This document shows positions 1 through 8,955 of a DNA stretch of 64,000 nucleotides, one piece after another (position 1 is the first letter of the stretch; every line of letters starts with the position of its first letter). This DNA comes from Sphingomonas sp. TDK1 (GTDB lineage Bacteria > Pseudomonadota > Alphaproteobacteria > Sphingomonadales > Sphingomonadaceae), in NCBI RefSeq assembly GCF_001650735.1, contig NZ_LXVY01000034.1:459611-523610 (forward strand), written 5' to 3'. The position numbers and the translations under genes are program-made. The notes beneath the pieces were generated by a model that made no database searches, had not been told where the DNA came from, and saw only the letters and a program-made list of their open reading frames with translations.

Positions 1-69
1 CTGAGTCTGCTGAGCCTGCGCCGGAACCTGTTCCCCGATGCCGATCCCGCCCCGGGAGCGCGGCTATGA
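1..69 (+). CDS. C-terminal end of an upstream efflux gene (partial), probably FUSC-type pump
   Basis: Only the last 22 codons of a gene that begins before the window are present. They read in frame from the first base to a TGA and overlap the next start by four bases (ATGA). The tail is Leu/Arg-rich and then Pro/Ala-rich, too short to identify alone. Its place directly ahead of a DUF1656 protein, a HlyD-type adaptor and a NodT-type outer-membrane factor is where the FUSC-family inner-membrane pump of AaeB-like aromatic-acid efflux operons normally lies. That identity is inferred from context only. Confidence 0.5.
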   Translation: MSLLSLRRNLFPDADPAPGARL

Positions 70-281
70 CCGGGGAGATTTCCATCGACGGCGTCTTCGT
101 GCCGACGCTGCTTCTGCTCGGCGTCATCGCCATGCTGCTGACGATGGTGCTGACGCGCGTGTTCAACGCGCTCAGCCTGTACCGCTTCGTCGCCTATCGC
201 GCGCTTGTCGATCTTTGCCTGTTCGTTCTTTTGCTCGGCCTGCTTGCCTGGGCCACCCCCTCGATCGGATTCCACCCATGA
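66..281 (+). CDS. DUF1656 small inner-membrane protein (AaeX-like)
   Basis: This 71-residue protein has two hydrophobic segments (about residues 10-32 and 44-63) and the start MTGEISIDGVFVP typical of the DUF1656 family. Family members sit between the FUSC pump and the HlyD adaptor in AaeXAB-type operons for efflux of hydroxylated aromatic acids, though the role of the small protein itself is not established. It overlaps both neighbours by 4 bp (ATGA at each end), so translation of the operon is tightly coupled. Family and operon assignment are secure; the substrate is unknown. Confidence 0.85.
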   Translation: MTGEISIDGVFVPTLLLLGVIAMLLTMVLTRVFNALSLYRFVAYRALVDLCLFVLLLGLLAWATPSIGFHP

Positions 282-1231
282 AACGCTACCTCCCCGCCCT
301 TGGCCGCAGCGCCGCGACGATCCTTATCGTGGTCGCCGCCGCTTTCGTCGCCATGTGGTTGTGGCAGCATTATGCGCGCAGCCCCTGGACGCGCGACGGG
401 CGGGTCCGTGCGGACGTGGTCCGCGTGACCCCGGATATCGGCGGGCTGGTGACCGCGGTCGCAGTGCGCGACAACCAGCAGGTAAAGGCTGGCGATCTGC
501 TCTTCGTCATCGATCAGCCGCGCTATTCGCTGGCCCTCGCCCAGGCGCGGGCCAGCGTGGAAAGCGCCCGCGCAACCCTCAACCAGGCACAGCGCGAAGC
601 ACGGCGTGATCTGGCGCTGGGCAATCTCGTCGCGGCGGAAACGCATGAGCAGAACGTAGCCCGCGTCGCGACGGCCCAGGCCGCGCTAGCCCAGGCTCTT
701 ACCTCGGTGCAAAGCGCCGAGCTGAACGTGTCGCGCACCCAGGTCAAGGCGTCGGTCAACGGCACCGTGACCAATCTCGATCTCCACCCGGGCGACTATG
801 TTGCAGCCGGCCAGCAGGCGATGGCGCTGGTCGATGCCGACAGCCTGCGGGTTGAGGGCTATTTCGAGGAAACCAAGCTGCCGAGCATCCGCATCGGTGC
901 CCCCGTGACGGTCGAACTGATGGGTGAACCGCGGCTGCTCCACGGCGTGGTCGAGAGCATCTCCGCGGGCATCAACGATACGACTCGCAGCAACGCGGGC
1001 AACCTGCTGCCCAGCGTCGATCCCACCTTCACATGGGTGCGACTGGCACAACGCATTCCGGTGCGCGTGAAGCTCACCCAGGTTCCGGCCGACGTGCGAC
1101 TGATCACGGGCCGGACGGCCACGGTGACGATCCAGCCGAACGCGGTGGCACGGCCCGCACCCGCGCGGCCCGCGCCCTCGCCGTCTGCCGCGCCGACGCC
1201 AACCCCCGCTGCGTCAGCGAAGGTACGCTGA
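278..1231 (+). CDS. HlyD-family periplasmic adaptor of an efflux system (AaeA/EmrA-like)
   Basis: The 317-residue protein begins with a cytoplasmic Arg/Lys stretch and one membrane anchor (about residues 11-31). A biotinyl-lipoyl-like barrel follows (PDIGGLVTAVAVRDNQQVKAG), then an Ala/Gln-rich alpha-hairpin coiled coil (about 95-155), the second half of the lipoyl domain and a beta-barrel. The C-terminus is a low-complexity Pro/Ala/Ser tail. Such adaptors link an inner-membrane pump to an outer-membrane channel. The ATG start is chosen because it overlaps the DUF1656 stop by 4 bp; a reading frame open further upstream would overlap that gene entirely. The outer-membrane partner follows two bases after its stop. 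Confidence 0.9.
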   Translation: MKRYLPALGRSAATILIVVAAAFVAMWLWQHYARSPWTRDGRVRADVVRVTPDIGGLVTAVAVRDNQQVKAGDLLFVIDQPRYSLALAQARASVESARATLNQAQREARRDLALGNLVAAETHEQNVARVATAQAALAQALTSVQSAELNVSRTQVKASVNGTVTNLDLHPGDYVAAGQQAMALVDADSLRVEGYFEETKLPSIRIGAPVTVELMGEPRLLHGVVESISAGINDTTRSNAGNLLPSVDPTFTWVRLAQRIPVRVKLTQVPADVRLITGRTATVTIQPNAVARPAPARPAPSPSAAPTPTPAASAKVR

Positions 1232-1233
1232 GT

Positions 1234-2631
1234 ATGCGCCACCTCCCCGCGCTTGCTGCGCTCGCCCTCATCGCCGGTTGCACGCATGCCGGACCAGACT
1301 ATCACCCTCCCGTTACCGGGCCGGCGAACGATCCAGCCGCGACGGGCAAGTTCCTCTCGGCGCAGAACAACGCCTTTGCTGACGCGCCGCTGCCCGATCA
1401 CTGGTGGCGGCTCTATACGGACCCGCGGCTCGACGCGCTGGTAGAGGAGGCGCTAGCCGCAAATGCGGACTTGCGAACGGCCGACGCCAATCTCCGTCGC
1501 GCCGAAGCGGTGGTTCGCCAGACCGAGGCGACACGCCAGCTCACGACCGATCTTTCCGGCGGCACCACGCTTTCGCGACCGTCCGGCACTGGCGCCACGC
1601 TGCCGGGCACGCTGGGCTATAATCTCGGGATCGCCGTGGGCTATCCGCTGGACGTGCGCGGCAAGATCGCCCGCGCGATCGAGGCAAGCCTGGCCGATCG
1701 CGACACCGTCGCCGCCGCGCGCGACGCCGTGCGGGTGAGCGTGGCTGCAGCCACCGCCCGGGCCTATGCCGATGTATGCGCCGCCAATTTCCGGCTCGCG
1801 ACCACGCAGCGCATCGTGACGCTGCAGCGCCAAACCTTTTCCGCCACCCAGCGCCTGCAACGCGCCGGGCGCGGGACCGCGTTCGACGTCAGCCGCGCAC
1901 AGGCGGCGGTGCAAACCAGCGAAGCCAGCTTGCCGGCCTTTGCGGCACAGCGCCGCGCAGGCCTCTACACCTTGGCGGCGCTGCTCGGTCGCCCGGCCGC
2001 TGAGTATCCGCGCGACGTTGAAAGCTGTGCCGCCCTCCCCGCCCTTCCACGGCCGATGCCGGTAGGCGACGGCGCTGCCTTGATCCGCCGCCGGCCGGAC
2101 ATCCGCCAGGCCGAACGGACCATCGCCGGCGACACCGCACGGGTCGGGGTCGCCACGGCCGATCTCTATCCGCAGATCAACCTCGCCGGCTCGGCAGGAC
2201 TGAGCGGGCTCGTCGATCGTGCCGGTGGTCCGACCTCCTTCGGCTTCAGCCTTGGGCCGCTGATCAGCTGGAGCTTCCCCAATCGTCCGGCGGTCCGTGC
2301 ACGGATCGATGCGGCGGGGGCCCAGGTCGACGCCGACATCGCGCGTTTCGATTCGACCGTGCTCAGCGCGCTGCGTGACACCGAGACGGCGCTGGAGACC
2401 TATGCGCGGGACCGCGACCAGGCGGAGGCGCTCCGCCGCGCGCGCGATAGCGCGGCCACCGCTGCGGACCAGGCCGGCCGCCTCTTCCGTTTTGGCCGGA
2501 GCGATTTCCTCGCCCTGCTCCAGGCGCAGAGCAGCCTTGCCCAGGCCGAGGCGAGCTATGCGACCGCACAGGCGCGCCTTCCCGACGACCAGATCGCAAT
2601 CTTCCTCGCGCTCGGCGGCGGCTGGGAATAA
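1234..2631 (+). CDS. NodT-family outer-membrane efflux lipoprotein
   Basis: This 465-residue protein has a lipoprotein signal (MRHLPALAALALIAGC, lipidated Cys16) followed by the HAGPDYHPP motif typical of NodT/OprM-type factors. It contains the two internally repeated alpha-helical/beta-strand halves of the OEP family (around residues 60-240 and 270-460). It would form the trimeric outer-membrane exit duct for the adaptor encoded immediately upstream. The start used here gives the complete signal peptide and lies 2 bp after the adaptor stop; longer forms would run into the adaptor gene. The four genes at the window's left edge thus form a complete tripartite exporter. Confidence 0.92.
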   Translation: MRHLPALAALALIAGCTHAGPDYHPPVTGPANDPAATGKFLSAQNNAFADAPLPDHWWRLYTDPRLDALVEEALAANADLRTADANLRRAEAVVRQTEATRQLTTDLSGGTTLSRPSGTGATLPGTLGYNLGIAVGYPLDVRGKIARAIEASLADRDTVAAARDAVRVSVAAATARAYADVCAANFRLATTQRIVTLQRQTFSATQRLQRAGRGTAFDVSRAQAAVQTSEASLPAFAAQRRAGLYTLAALLGRPAAEYPRDVESCAALPALPRPMPVGDGAALIRRRPDIRQAERTIAGDTARVGVATADLYPQINLAGSAGLSGLVDRAGGPTSFGFSLGPLISWSFPNRPAVRARIDAAGAQVDADIARFDSTVLSALRDTETALETYARDRDQAEALRRARDSAATAADQAGRLFRFGRSDFLALLQAQSSLAQAEASYATAQARLPDDQIAIFLALGGGWE

Positions 2632-2640
2632 GAGCCGCCC

Positions 2641-3945
2641 ATGACCTTCACCGATATCGCGAGCCGGACTTACAACCATAACTTCCGGCTCGACCCGATC
2701 GTACGCAGCCTGCTCGACACGGACTTCTACAAGCTGCTGATGCTGCAGATGATCCGGCGGCTGCATCCGGACACGCAGGTGACCTTTTCGCTGATCAACC
2801 GTACGAAGACGGTGCATCTGGCAGAGGTGATCGATGAGGCCGAGCTGCGCGCGCAGCTGGATCACGCGCGCTCCCTGCGCTTCTCGAAGAAAGAGCTGAT
2901 CTGGCTGGCCGGCAACAGCTTCTACGGCAAGACCCAGATGTTCGCGCCGGACTTCATCGCCTGGCTCGCGAACTTCCAGCTTCCCGCCTATGAACTGGAA
3001 CGCCGCGGCGGTCAGTTCGTGCTCCACTTCCACGGCCCCTGGACCCATACGACGATGTGGGAAATTCCCGCGCTCACCATCGTCAACGAACTCCGTTCGC
3101 GCACGGCGATGCGCGGCCGCGACCGGTTTGCGCTCGACGTGCTCTACGCCCGCGCCAAGGCCAAGCTGTGGGATAAGGTGGAACGGCTTCGCGGCCTGCC
3201 CGATCTCGTGCTGTCGGACTTCGGCACGCGGCGGCGCCATGGCTTCCTGTGGCAGCGCTGGTGCGTCGAAGCGCTGAAGGAAGGGCTCGGTCACCGCTTT
3301 ATCGGCACGTCGAACGTGCTGCTGGCGATGGACGCGGATCTGGAAGCGATCGGCACCAACGCACATGAGCTGCCGATGGTGGAAGCCGCGCTGGCACCGG
3401 ACGATGCCAGCCTCGCCGATGCGCCCTACCGGGTGCTGGAGCAATGGCGCGGGCATTATGGCGGCAACCTGCTGATCGCGCTTCCCGATGCGTTCGGCAC
3501 CACTTCATTTCTGGCGCGCGCTCCCGATTGGGTGGCCGACTGGACAGGCTTTCGACCGGACAGCGCTCCTCCGATCCCCGGAGGTGAACAGATCCTGCGG
3601 TGGTGGCAGGAGCATGGCCGCGATCCACGCGACAAGCTGCTGATCTTCTCGGACGGGATGGACGTCGAGTCGATCGAGGCGACCTATCGCCACTTCAACG
3701 GCAGGGTGCGGATGAGCTTCGGCTGGGGCACCAACCTCACGAACGACTTTCGCGGCTGCGATCCCGACGGGGAGGCCGGGCTGGAGCCGATCTCACTGGT
3801 CTGCAAGGTGGTGGCGGCGAACGACCGGCCGGCGGTCAAGCTGTCGGACAATCCGGCAAAGGCCACCGGCGAGCCGGCGGAAATCGCCCGCTATCTGCGC
3901 GTATTCGGCGACGCCGGTCGCACCGAGCAGATAGTGCAGGTCTAG
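2641..3945 (+). CDS. pncB: Nicotinate phosphoribosyltransferase
   Basis: The enzyme makes nicotinate mononucleotide from nicotinate and PRPP, with ATP hydrolysis, in the Preiss-Handler NAD salvage pathway. The 434-residue length matches proteobacterial PncB. Family motifs are visible: LLDTDFYKLLMLQ near residue 24, SDFGTRRRHGFLWQ with the phosphorylatable-His region near 197-210, GTSNVLLA near 222, and the C-terminal LSDNPAKATG. It starts 9 bp after the efflux operon and could be cotranscribed. Its TAG stop overlaps the stop of the convergent DUF2332 gene by four bases. A NAD synthetase gene lies about 9 kb downstream. Confidence 0.95.
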   Translation: MTFTDIASRTYNHNFRLDPIVRSLLDTDFYKLLMLQMIRRLHPDTQVTFSLINRTKTVHLAEVIDEAELRAQLDHARSLRFSKKELIWLAGNSFYGKTQMFAPDFIAWLANFQLPAYELERRGGQFVLHFHGPWTHTTMWEIPALTIVNELRSRTAMRGRDRFALDVLYARAKAKLWDKVERLRGLPDLVLSDFGTRRRHGFLWQRWCVEALKEGLGHRFIGTSNVLLAMDADLEAIGTNAHELPMVEAALAPDDASLADAPYRVLEQWRGHYGGNLLIALPDAFGTTSFLARAPDWVADWTGFRPDSAPPIPGGEQILRWWQEHGRDPRDKLLIFSDGMDVESIEATYRHFNGRVRMSFGWGTNLTNDFRGCDPDGEAGLEPISLVCKVVAANDRPAVKLSDNPAKATGEPAEIARYLRVFGDAGRTEQIVQV

Positions 3946-4991
3946 CCCCGCCAGTCCACGGAGTTGCCATAGGGGTGGCAGGTCGCCAGCACGCGTCGCG
4001 GCTCGCCGCCAGGATACCAGCTGAGCGACAGCCGCACTTCGCTGCGGGTCTCGGTCCATTCAAAGCCTACCCAGGCGAGCGGGCGCTGGGGAGTCGCATA
4101 TTGCCCCGCATCCTCGATCATCGCGACGACCGCGGCGCGATCGCGCGGGGGTAGATACTGCAGCACCATCGAGTGCATCACCACCCGGCAGACGCCTTCG
4201 ACCTGCGGCTCGGCTAGCCGGCGGGCGAGCCATTCGGACGCGTCGCCCTTCTCCACCTGCGGCGGATGGCGCCGCGCCATGCCCAGCGCCTCTTCGAGGC
4301 GATGCAGCCGCAACGGCTGATCCGCGAAAATATAGGCCATCAGCCGTTCGCAGGTTGCCGGATCGGCGGCGCTCAACGGGTTGAGATCAACGCCGCGCGC
4401 GCCGACCACTTCCAGCGGGGCCGGCTGCGGTGCGGGGCCGTTCCAATCGGGTGCGACCTGCACGGGCGAGTGGCGATCCCCCGCCAGAACACCGCCGAGA
4501 TCGAATCCATAGCGCCCCAGATTGAGGTTCAGACCGCAGCTGGAACCGATCTCGAGAAGCTCGAACGGCAAACCGAACCTTCGGCGCACCTGCATCAGCG
4601 CGGCGACGATCGCGCCCGAGCGGCCCACTTCGTTGGTCTGCGGCGTGCGACGGAGAAAGCCCGCGATAAGAGTATCCTCGGCCTCCAGCGCCGCGCCGAT
4701 CGCGCCGTCAAAGTCGTCATGTTCGTGGCGATAGAGCGCTGCCAGCGCCGGCGGATTGCCGCGGCGCGCGAGGAAATGCAGTGCTGCGTTGAGGCGCATT
4801 GCCAGCGCTGCCGACGCTGGATCGCCTTCCCAATGGGCGATCAGCGCGTGGCTGTGCGGCCCCCTCGCAAGTTGGCGAAGCCCCGCGGCCAGCACCGCGC
4901 CGATGAACGGCGATCCGAGCTCTTGGGCGACCCGCGCCATGCGCGCGATCTCCGCGATGCCCGTCCGGGGTGCGATCATATTCATTACCAT
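3942..4991 (-). CDS. DUF2332 family protein
   Basis: The roughly 349-residue protein matches the DUF2332 family, which has no assigned function. A central segment (FELLEIGSSCGLNLNL) resembles the glycine-rich SAM-binding motif I of methyltransferases, so a methyltransferase-like fold is possible but unproven. The reading frame stays open upstream to a TTG at 5048, but a cluster of ATG codons at 4991, 4985 and 4979 is a more likely start region; I use the first. It is convergent with pncB, with overlapping stops. It is preceded by the end of the chemoreceptor gene on the same strand. Confidence 0.8.
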   Translation of the reverse strand: MVMNMIAPRTGIAEIARMARVAQELGSPFIGAVLAAGLRQLARGPHSHALIAHWEGDPASAALAMRLNAALHFLARRGNPPALAALYRHEHDDFDGAIGAALEAEDTLIAGFLRRTPQTNEVGRSGAIVAALMQVRRRFGLPFELLEIGSSCGLNLNLGRYGFDLGGVLAGDRHSPVQVAPDWNGPAPQPAPLEVVGARGVDLNPLSAADPATCERLMAYIFADQPLRLHRLEEALGMARRHPPQVEKGDASEWLARRLAEPQVEGVCRVVMHSMVLQYLPPRDRAAVVAMIEDAGQYATPQRPLAWVGFEWTETRSEVRLSLSWYPGGEPRRVLATCHPYGNSVDWRG

Positions 4992-5091
4992 TTTCCCGGC
5001 AGAAGCCGCCACGTCAAAGCTTGTCGCCGGAGGCCGTTCGATTCGCAATTATATCGAACGGCCGCGTCCCGGTTCTCATCATGTGGGTCGA

Positions 5092-6951
5092 TCAGAAGCT
5101 CTGCCAATCGTCGTCGGCACCCCCGTTTCGCACCAGTGCGGATACTGCGGCGGCCGGCAGCGGCTTCACGCTGCCGCCGTTGAAGCGCGCCGGCGAGACG
5201 CGCGAGGTTGCCATGGGGGCACCGCCACCATTGCCGACATTGAAGCGACCCGCCTGCTCCGAAAGGATGCTGACTTCGCTTGCCAGGTTACGGGCGGCGG
5301 CAGAGGTTTCCTCCACCATCGCGGCGTTCTGCTGGGTCGACTGATCCATCGAGCCCAGCGCAGCGCTGATCTCGGTGACGGCGCTCGACTGAGCGTTGTT
5401 ATCGGACGCCATATTGCCAAGCAGCTGGTGGACCTCACCCACGCCGTTGGAAATGTCCGCCAGCGCGCCATCGACACGCTGCACGGCATGCACCGCGGTC
5501 ACGATGTCGCTCTGCGTCGCAGTCAGCTGATCGCGGGCACGGCCAGCTTCTTCTTCCGCACGCATCGCCAGCGCCGAGACGAGGTCGGCGACGACGGCGA
5601 AGCCACGGCCCGCTTCGCCGGCGCGGCCCGCTTCCACGGCGGCGTTCATCGCGAGAACGCGGGTCTGGAACGCGATCTTGTCGAGCCCCTCGATGACGCT
5701 GTCGATGCCCTTGGCGCTGTCCGACACGCGGCCCATGGCCTGCACCGCTTCGTCCGCAGTGCTGCGGCCATTGTTGACGGTGGCCATGGTTTCGTCGGCG
5801 CGCTCGACCGTGCGGCTCGAGGCGGTTGCCGTTGCCTTCAGGCGCTGGTCCATCTGGGTGACGGCAGCGGCCGTCTGTTCCAGGCTGGCGGCGTTCGCTT
5901 CCGTACGGCGCGCAAGGTCTTCGCTGGCCTGTGCGATCTCGTTCGAACCGGTATGGATCGACGTGGTCGCTTCCATCAGCGATGCGATCAGATCCCGCAG
6001 GCTCTGGATAGCATCGTTGAAGTTATTCTTCACCGCCCGGTACTCACCCGGGAAATCGGTGGTGATCCGCGCAGTGAGGTTACCCTGGGCCAGTTCGGCG
6101 AGGTGCGAGGAGACGGTCTCGACAACCATCTTCTGCGTCGCTTCCGCCTGCGCGCTGGCGGCATCCGAGGCTTCCTTGGCAAGCGCGGCGTCACGGAACA
6201 CGAGCACGGCACGGGCCATGTCGCCGAGTTCGTCCCCACGCGTGGTGGCGGGCACTTCCACATGGTTTCGACCGGCAGCCAGATCCGCCATGGTGCGGGT
6301 CAGCTGGCTGATCGGACGCGCGATGATGCTGCTGAGCATCACGGCCAGGCCGATGGCGATGCCGATCAGCGCGATCGCTCCGATGATCAGGACGGTGGTC
6401 GCAGTCGCGATGGCGCCTTCCTGACGCGCGCCGTTCTTCTCGATCGCGTCAGCCTGGGCGTCCTTGATGGCGCGCAGCGGCAGCACGGCGGCAGAAACGA
6501 GGACTGCCTTGCCGGCGCCGCGGACCTGCGCCTCGGCTTCCTCGCGCTTGCCGGCCTTCACCTCGGCAATCAGGCGATCACCCCACTTTTCGCGCCACGA
6601 CAAGGTTTCGGTGCGCGACTTGCGGAGCGCGTCGAGCAGCGCGGGATCGGTCAGCAGCTTCTCGAGCTCGGCTGACGTTTCGTCATATTCCGTCCGGCCC
6701 TCGTCATACGACTTCAGATAGGTCGGATCGGCGGTAACGAGGAAGCCGCGCAGCTGGCTGTTCTGACGCAGCAGTGCGGTTTCCAGCGTCAGCGTCTTCG
6801 AGTGGATCTGCTGGCTCAGGTTATTCTGATCGGTGACCGAGCGGATCATCGAGATGTTCATGAAGAACACGATCATCACGATCGCTGCGGATGCACAGAT
6901 CAGCAGGAACGAAAGTGCGAGCTTCCTCGGAATTTTCATCGATGCAATCAT
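5092..6951 (-). CDS. Methyl-accepting chemotaxis protein with CHASE3-like sensor
   Basis: This 619-residue receptor has membrane segment 1 (about residues 10-32), a helical periplasmic region resembling CHASE3 (about 35-185), membrane segment 2 (about 188-212), a HAMP domain, and a long MCP signalling hairpin. The tip reads GLDKIAFQTRVLAMNAAVEAG, a variant of the usual FQTNLLALNAAVEAA. It would relay ligand binding to CheA/CheW. The C-terminus is DDWQSF, which resembles the xWxxF tether that recruits CheR/CheB. The ATG at 6951 is preceded by a GGAAAG ribosome site; a second ATG lies 12 bp inside. A 209-bp stretch of its signalling region is nearly identical to the second receptor gene at 40 kb. 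Confidence 0.93.
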   Translation of the reverse strand: MIASMKIPRKLALSFLLICASAAIVMIVFFMNISMIRSVTDQNNLSQQIHSKTLTLETALLRQNSQLRGFLVTADPTYLKSYDEGRTEYDETSAELEKLLTDPALLDALRKSRTETLSWREKWGDRLIAEVKAGKREEAEAQVRGAGKAVLVSAAVLPLRAIKDAQADAIEKNGARQEGAIATATTVLIIGAIALIGIAIGLAVMLSSIIARPISQLTRTMADLAAGRNHVEVPATTRGDELGDMARAVLVFRDAALAKEASDAASAQAEATQKMVVETVSSHLAELAQGNLTARITTDFPGEYRAVKNNFNDAIQSLRDLIASLMEATTSIHTGSNEIAQASEDLARRTEANAASLEQTAAAVTQMDQRLKATATASSRTVERADETMATVNNGRSTADEAVQAMGRVSDSAKGIDSVIEGLDKIAFQTRVLAMNAAVEAGRAGEAGRGFAVVADLVSALAMRAEEEAGRARDQLTATQSDIVTAVHAVQRVDGALADISNGVGEVHQLLGNMASDNNAQSSAVTEISAALGSMDQSTQQNAAMVEETSAAARNLASEVSILSEQAGRFNVGNGGGAPMATSRVSPARFNGGSVKPLPAAAVSALVRNGGADDDWQSF

Positions 6952-7460
6952 TTCTGGTCTTTCCGATATCTTTGGACGCGCCCGAACGTGCTGGTGTCGA
7001 TCGCGGCCTGCGCAACAGCCGAACCGATCGCCGGAAAATCGAAGGAAACGGGGGGAGTCACAGGCCTATCCGCCCGTCTGCAGCGCGCGAACGGTGATCG
7101 GCGGCGTGCGCCGCCGAGCCGTCGGCAATGGCAAGAAAACGATGGCGCATGCGAGTTCCCATCCCGTTCCCGGTCTGTGGTTTATCGCATTATAGGAAGG
7201 ATCTCTTACCGATCGGTCACCAAGGGGGGAAACATTGCCCCTGTAGAACGACGTAGCGGGTGCGGAGATCAGGAGTTTTCCCGAAGGAATCGCGCCATGA
7301 CCGCGCGGCTAACGGCCAGCATGGGCCGGCCGGTCTCAAACTGCTTTCCACCGACCGTTCATGGCCCGTAGCAGTACATCTCGACGCAGGTTCGTGGCGT
7401 CCAATTGCGCGGGGCCGGAGCGCCTGAGCGCCCCTGCCCCGACGCCTACGGGAAAGCAAT
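6952..7460. other. Intergenic region without a recognised gene
   Basis: About 500 bp separate the chemoreceptor start from the stop of the next gene on the same strand. No open frame here shows family resemblance or a credible ribosome site. The only structure noticed is a G+C hairpin at 7099-7116 (CGGCGGC with a 4-base loop), without a T-tract. The part next to 6951 must hold the chemoreceptor promoter, but no -35/-10 pair stands out. The rest may be leader or decayed sequence. Confidence 0.5.
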
Positions 7461-7694
7461 TTACTTGCGGTCCTTGCGGCCGCCCCTCCAGTAGAGCAGT
7501 CCAGCGACGATCGCCGCCGATCCCACACCGATCGCGGCGCCCATGCCGATCTGACGACTGCTGGGCATACGGCGCTTCGCCGCTTCCGCCATCTCCTTGG
7601 CGACGGCGAGCGCTTCTCCCTCACCGGTCTGCGGCGATTCCGGCGCATGTTCGGGCGAGTGGGCTTCGGCGGGCACGGGCGCTTTCTTGGTCAT
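7461..7694 (-). CDS. Small single-pass membrane protein, function unknown
   Basis: This 77-residue protein has an acidic, Pro/Glu-rich N-terminal half (about residues 5-30), a short helix, one C-terminal membrane segment (IGMGAAIGVGSAAIVAGLLYW, about 50-70) and a basic tail RGGRKDRK. The topology suggests a tail-anchored inner-membrane protein. Two adjacent ATGs are possible (7697 and 7694); the ribosome site AAGGA sits better for the second. I do not recognise a family. The next gene starts divergently 100 bp away. Confidence 0.65.
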   Translation of the reverse strand: MTKKAPVPAEAHSPEHAPESPQTGEGEALAVAKEMAEAAKRRMPSSRQIGMGAAIGVGSAAIVAGLLYWRGGRKDRK

Positions 7695-7793
7695 CATCTT
7701 CCTTCGACACACGCGGTCATCAACCAACTTCTTCATGCGGCGGTTACCCCCCGGCTTGCAAGGCGCAACCGCACCCCGCAATAGCGGTCTGCG

Positions 7794-8948
7794 ATGAACC
7801 CGATCTATTCTTCGATGGGCACCACCATCTTCGAAGCCATGTCCGCCCGCGCTCGGGCAAACGGCGCAATCAATCTCGGGCAAGGCTTTGCCGATGGCCG
7901 CGGACCCGAAGCGGTGCTGGCGGCCGCCGCGCGCGCCGTTCTGGAGAAATCGAACCAATATCCCCCGATGGCCGGCCTGCCCGAACTCCGCCAGGCTGTG
8001 GCGGACCATTATGCCCGACATCAGGCGCTGAACCTCGCTTCCGAGGAAGTGATCGTCACCTCCGGCGCGACCGAAGCATTGGCTGCCGCGCTCTTCGCGC
8101 TGATCGAACCGGGCGACGAAGTACTGTGCTTTCAGCCGCTATACGACGCCTATGTTCCGCTGATCCGTCGCGCCGGCGGCGTGCCGCGCTTCGTGCGGCT
8201 GCGCCCGCCCGAATGGCGGATCGAGCGGGATGCCCTGGAAGCGGCGGTAACGTCGCGAACCCGTCTGATCCTGCTCAACAATCCACTCAATCCCGCCGCG
8301 ACGATGACGAGCGCCGAAGACCTCGCCATGCTCGCCGATTTCTGCGTGGCCCACGATCTGACCGCGATCTGCGATGAGGTATGGGAGCATGTGACCTTTG
8401 ACGGTGCCCGCCACCTGCCGCTGATCGGCTTTCCGGGCATGCGCGAACGAACGGTGAAGATCGGCAGCGCCGGCAAGATCTTCGCGCTCACGGGGTTCAA
8501 GGTCGGATGGATGTGCGCCGCACCGGCGCTGGCGCGCATTCTCGCCAAGGCCCACCAGTTCCTTACCTTCACAACCCCGCCCAATCTGCAATGGGCCGTA
8601 GCCGAAGGCTTGGCGACACAGGATGACTGGGTGGAGCAGGCACGCAGCGGATTCCAGGCGGGGCGCGACAGGCTTGCCGCCGGCCTGCGGGAGGCCGGCT
8701 TCACCGTGCTGCCTAGCGCCGCCACCTATTTCCTTTCCGTGGATCTCGCCGCCTCCGGACTGTCGCTGGACGACGCCACATTCAGCGCGCGGCTGGTCGA
8801 CGAAGCCAAAGTCGCGACAATCCCCGTCTCCGCCTTCTACGCCGAGGACCCAGTGACAAACGTGGTGCGGTTCTGTTTCGTCAAGGAGGATGCGGTGCTC
8901 GACGAAGCCATTGCGCGGGTAACGCAATGGCGGGCCGAGCTCGGCTGA
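7794..8948 (+). CDS. Class I/II PLP aminotransferase, likely the MtnE step of methionine salvage
   Basis: The 384-residue fold-type I aminotransferase belongs to the YbdL/kynurenine aminotransferase-like branch. It has an N-terminal NLGQGFADG motif, SGATEALAAAL phosphate-binding region, NNPLNP, CDEVWEH, and the PLP lysine at about residue 228 in SAGKIFALTGFK. Enzymes of this group transaminate 2-oxo-4-methylthiobutanoate to methionine. It is convergent with, and only 7 bp from, mtnA in a cluster that holds mtnB, mtnD and mtnC, so the final MtnE reaction is the likely role. Substrate is inferred from context; a general aromatic or methionine aminotransferase is the alternative. Confidence 0.85.
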   Translation: MNPIYSSMGTTIFEAMSARARANGAINLGQGFADGRGPEAVLAAAARAVLEKSNQYPPMAGLPELRQAVADHYARHQALNLASEEVIVTSGATEALAAALFALIEPGDEVLCFQPLYDAYVPLIRRAGGVPRFVRLRPPEWRIERDALEAAVTSRTRLILLNNPLNPAATMTSAEDLAMLADFCVAHDLTAICDEVWEHVTFDGARHLPLIGFPGMRERTVKIGSAGKIFALTGFKVGWMCAAPALARILAKAHQFLTFTTPPNLQWAVAEGLATQDDWVEQARSGFQAGRDRLAAGLREAGFTVLPSAATYFLSVDLAASGLSLDDATFSARLVDEAKVATIPVSAFYAEDPVTNVVRFCFVKEDAVLDEAIARVTQWRAELG

Positions 8949-8955
8949 ACGCGCG

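Noticed and set aside
1453..3456. A 667-codon open frame on the minus strand across nodT and pncB
   Set aside because: It is antisense to two clearly recognisable genes, has no family motifs, and is explained by GC-rich third positions that suppress stop codons on the opposite strand.
4756..6675. A 639-codon plus-strand frame opposite the first chemoreceptor
   Set aside because: Antisense shadow; no ribosome site or domain.
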